Assembly: GCA_030629475.1 (NCBI GenBank)
Contig: DAOVOU010000175.1
Location: forward strand, 1 to 5,319
Reading direction: 5' to 3'
DNA from: Desulfobacterales bacterium
Lineage (GTDB): Bacteria > Desulfobacterota > Desulfobacteria > Desulfobacterales > C00003060
DNA length: 5,319 bases
Part shown: positions 5,034 to 5,319 of the stretch, one piece after another
How positions within the stretch are numbered: position 1 is the stretch's first letter
Layout: every line of letters starts with the position of its first letter
Notes under the pieces: generated by a model
Database searches by the model: none
Told to the model about the DNA's origin: nothing
Seen by the model: only the letters and a program-made list of their open reading frames with translations
Position numbers and translations under genes: made by a program

Positions 5034-5065
5034 CCCCTTTGCAGGGCTTGCCGTGGCACTGGGGA
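5034..5065 (+). repeat. tandem stem-loop repeat, copy 1
   Basis: This copy has an outer stem CCCC (5034-5037) with GGGG (5061-5064) and an inner stem CAGGG/CCGTG capped by CTTG. The inner stem has one G-G mismatch. It matches copy 2 at 26 of 32 positions with an offset of 53 bases. Confidence 0.7.
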
Positions 5066-5086
5066 GAATGGTGCTAACGTCACACA

Positions 5087-5118
5087 ACTCTTTGCAGAGC
5101 TTGCTCTGGCACTGAGGA
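5087..5118 (+). repeat. tandem stem-loop repeat, copy 2
   Basis: The inner stem CAGAG/CTCTG is perfect and capped by the stable CTTG loop (5100-5103). The outer stem CTC (5088-5090) pairs with GAG (5114-5116). Relative to copy 1, two paired positions change together (C-G to T-A in the outer stem, G-C to A-T in the inner), which argues for selection on RNA structure. Confidence 0.75.
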
Positions 5119-5319
5119 TCAGGCGTATGGTACTGCGAAGTCCCACTTGACTAAAGTCTAGCCAGCAGGTCAATAGTGACGCCCGAGGGTAAACTCCGAG
5201 AGGAGAGTCCGAAGCCGGGCGGAGCGAGGATGCAGGCTGTGTGATTGAGCCCCGAAAAACCTGCCCGCCATTGCCTGAGATGCTAGCATTTGACCTGCCC
5301 GCTGTGCCAGGCGCTGGCA
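5087..5319 (+). ncRNA. candidate HEARO/omega RNA of an IscB (OMEGA) system, truncated by window end
   Basis: This is a dense run of nested stems without a convincing gene: the CUUG hairpin (5087-5118); GG(U)ACU/AGUCC with a GCGA loop (5129-5143); CGCCCG/CGGGCG (5180-5185, 5216-5221) enclosing CTCC/GGAG with a GAGA loop (5194-5205); GCAGG/CCTGC (5232-5236, 5260-5264); a 9-bp long-range stem GCAGGTCAA/TTGACCTGC (5165-5173, 5290-5298); and TGCCAG/CTGGCA (5305-5310, 5314-5319) at the edge. The order GACGCCC, AGTCCGAAGC, AGCGAGGATGCAGG resembles, from memory, the core of HEARO/omega RNA. These RNAs lie directly upstream of iscB and carry the guide at their 5' end. The nuclease gene would start past the window. 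A group II intron 5' part or another structured RNA remains possible. The 5' boundary is uncertain and may be near 5034. Confidence 0.6.

Noticed and set aside
4996..5040. Intrinsic terminator of the glycosyltransferase operon
   Set aside because: The stems at 4996-5006 and 5013-5032 are followed by ACCCCTTT, with only three T bases, and the nearest lies over 110 bases past the stop codon.
5034..5118. CRISPR array, from two similar 32-base units 53 bases apart
   Set aside because: There are only two units, they differ at six positions in a compensatory manner, and each is an internally folded stem-loop. This fits structured RNA, not CRISPR repeats.
5202..5210. RNase P RNA, because GGAGAGTCC resembles its conserved GAGGAAAGTCC
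   Set aside because: The other universally conserved RNase P blocks (such as ACAGAA) are not present, and the surrounding stems do not follow the RNase P layout.

Overview
The window reads as part of an integron gene-cassette array from an environmental bacterium, followed by more GC-rich DNA carrying a glycosyltransferase operon and, at the right edge, a structured-RNA region resembling a HEARO/omega RNA of the IscB (OMEGA) family. The host cannot be named from the sequence. No integrase gene or attI site is visible. All genes lie on the + strand, and the attC-like sites have the same orientation (R'' left, R' right), so any integrase would be expected to the left.

Layout. (1) 1-134: 3' remnant of a preceding cassette with two perfect hairpins. 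(2) Three homologous long attC-like sites at about 135-258, 511-643 and 1260-1387. They share a left arm close to TTCCACTCGGACGGC and an identical right block GCCGCCGGTGAAC, with unpaired extra bases confined to the left arm. (3) The cassettes between them: a small basic protein of 74 aa (284-508), then a toxin-antitoxin-like pair, DUF4258 plus YgiT/MqsA-type zinc finger (706-1290), with its own candidate promoter. (4) A 374-aa conserved protein of unknown function (1486-2610) ending inside a compact attC (2594-2663). (5) A small cassette (2679-2975) whose single reading frame is split by an in-frame TGA immediately followed by ATG. It ends inside the only site with a fully canonical R' core, GTTGGGT (2970-3053).

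From about 3054 base composition rises sharply in GC. Two closely spaced genes follow: a protein with a weak TYW3-like motif (3074-3634) and a GT-B family-1 UDP-glycosyltransferase (3639-4880). No attC was found after them, so they are either host flank at the end of the array or a two-gene cassette whose attC has been lost or displaced.

The last 439 bases have no convincing gene. They hold several exact hairpins, two tandem copies of a CUUG-capped stem with compensatory changes between copies, and a dense run of nested stems with GNRA loops. The order of conserved blocks resembles HEARO/omega RNA, the guide RNA normally encoded just upstream of the IscB nuclease. The iscB gene itself would lie beyond the window, so this assignment is a prediction.
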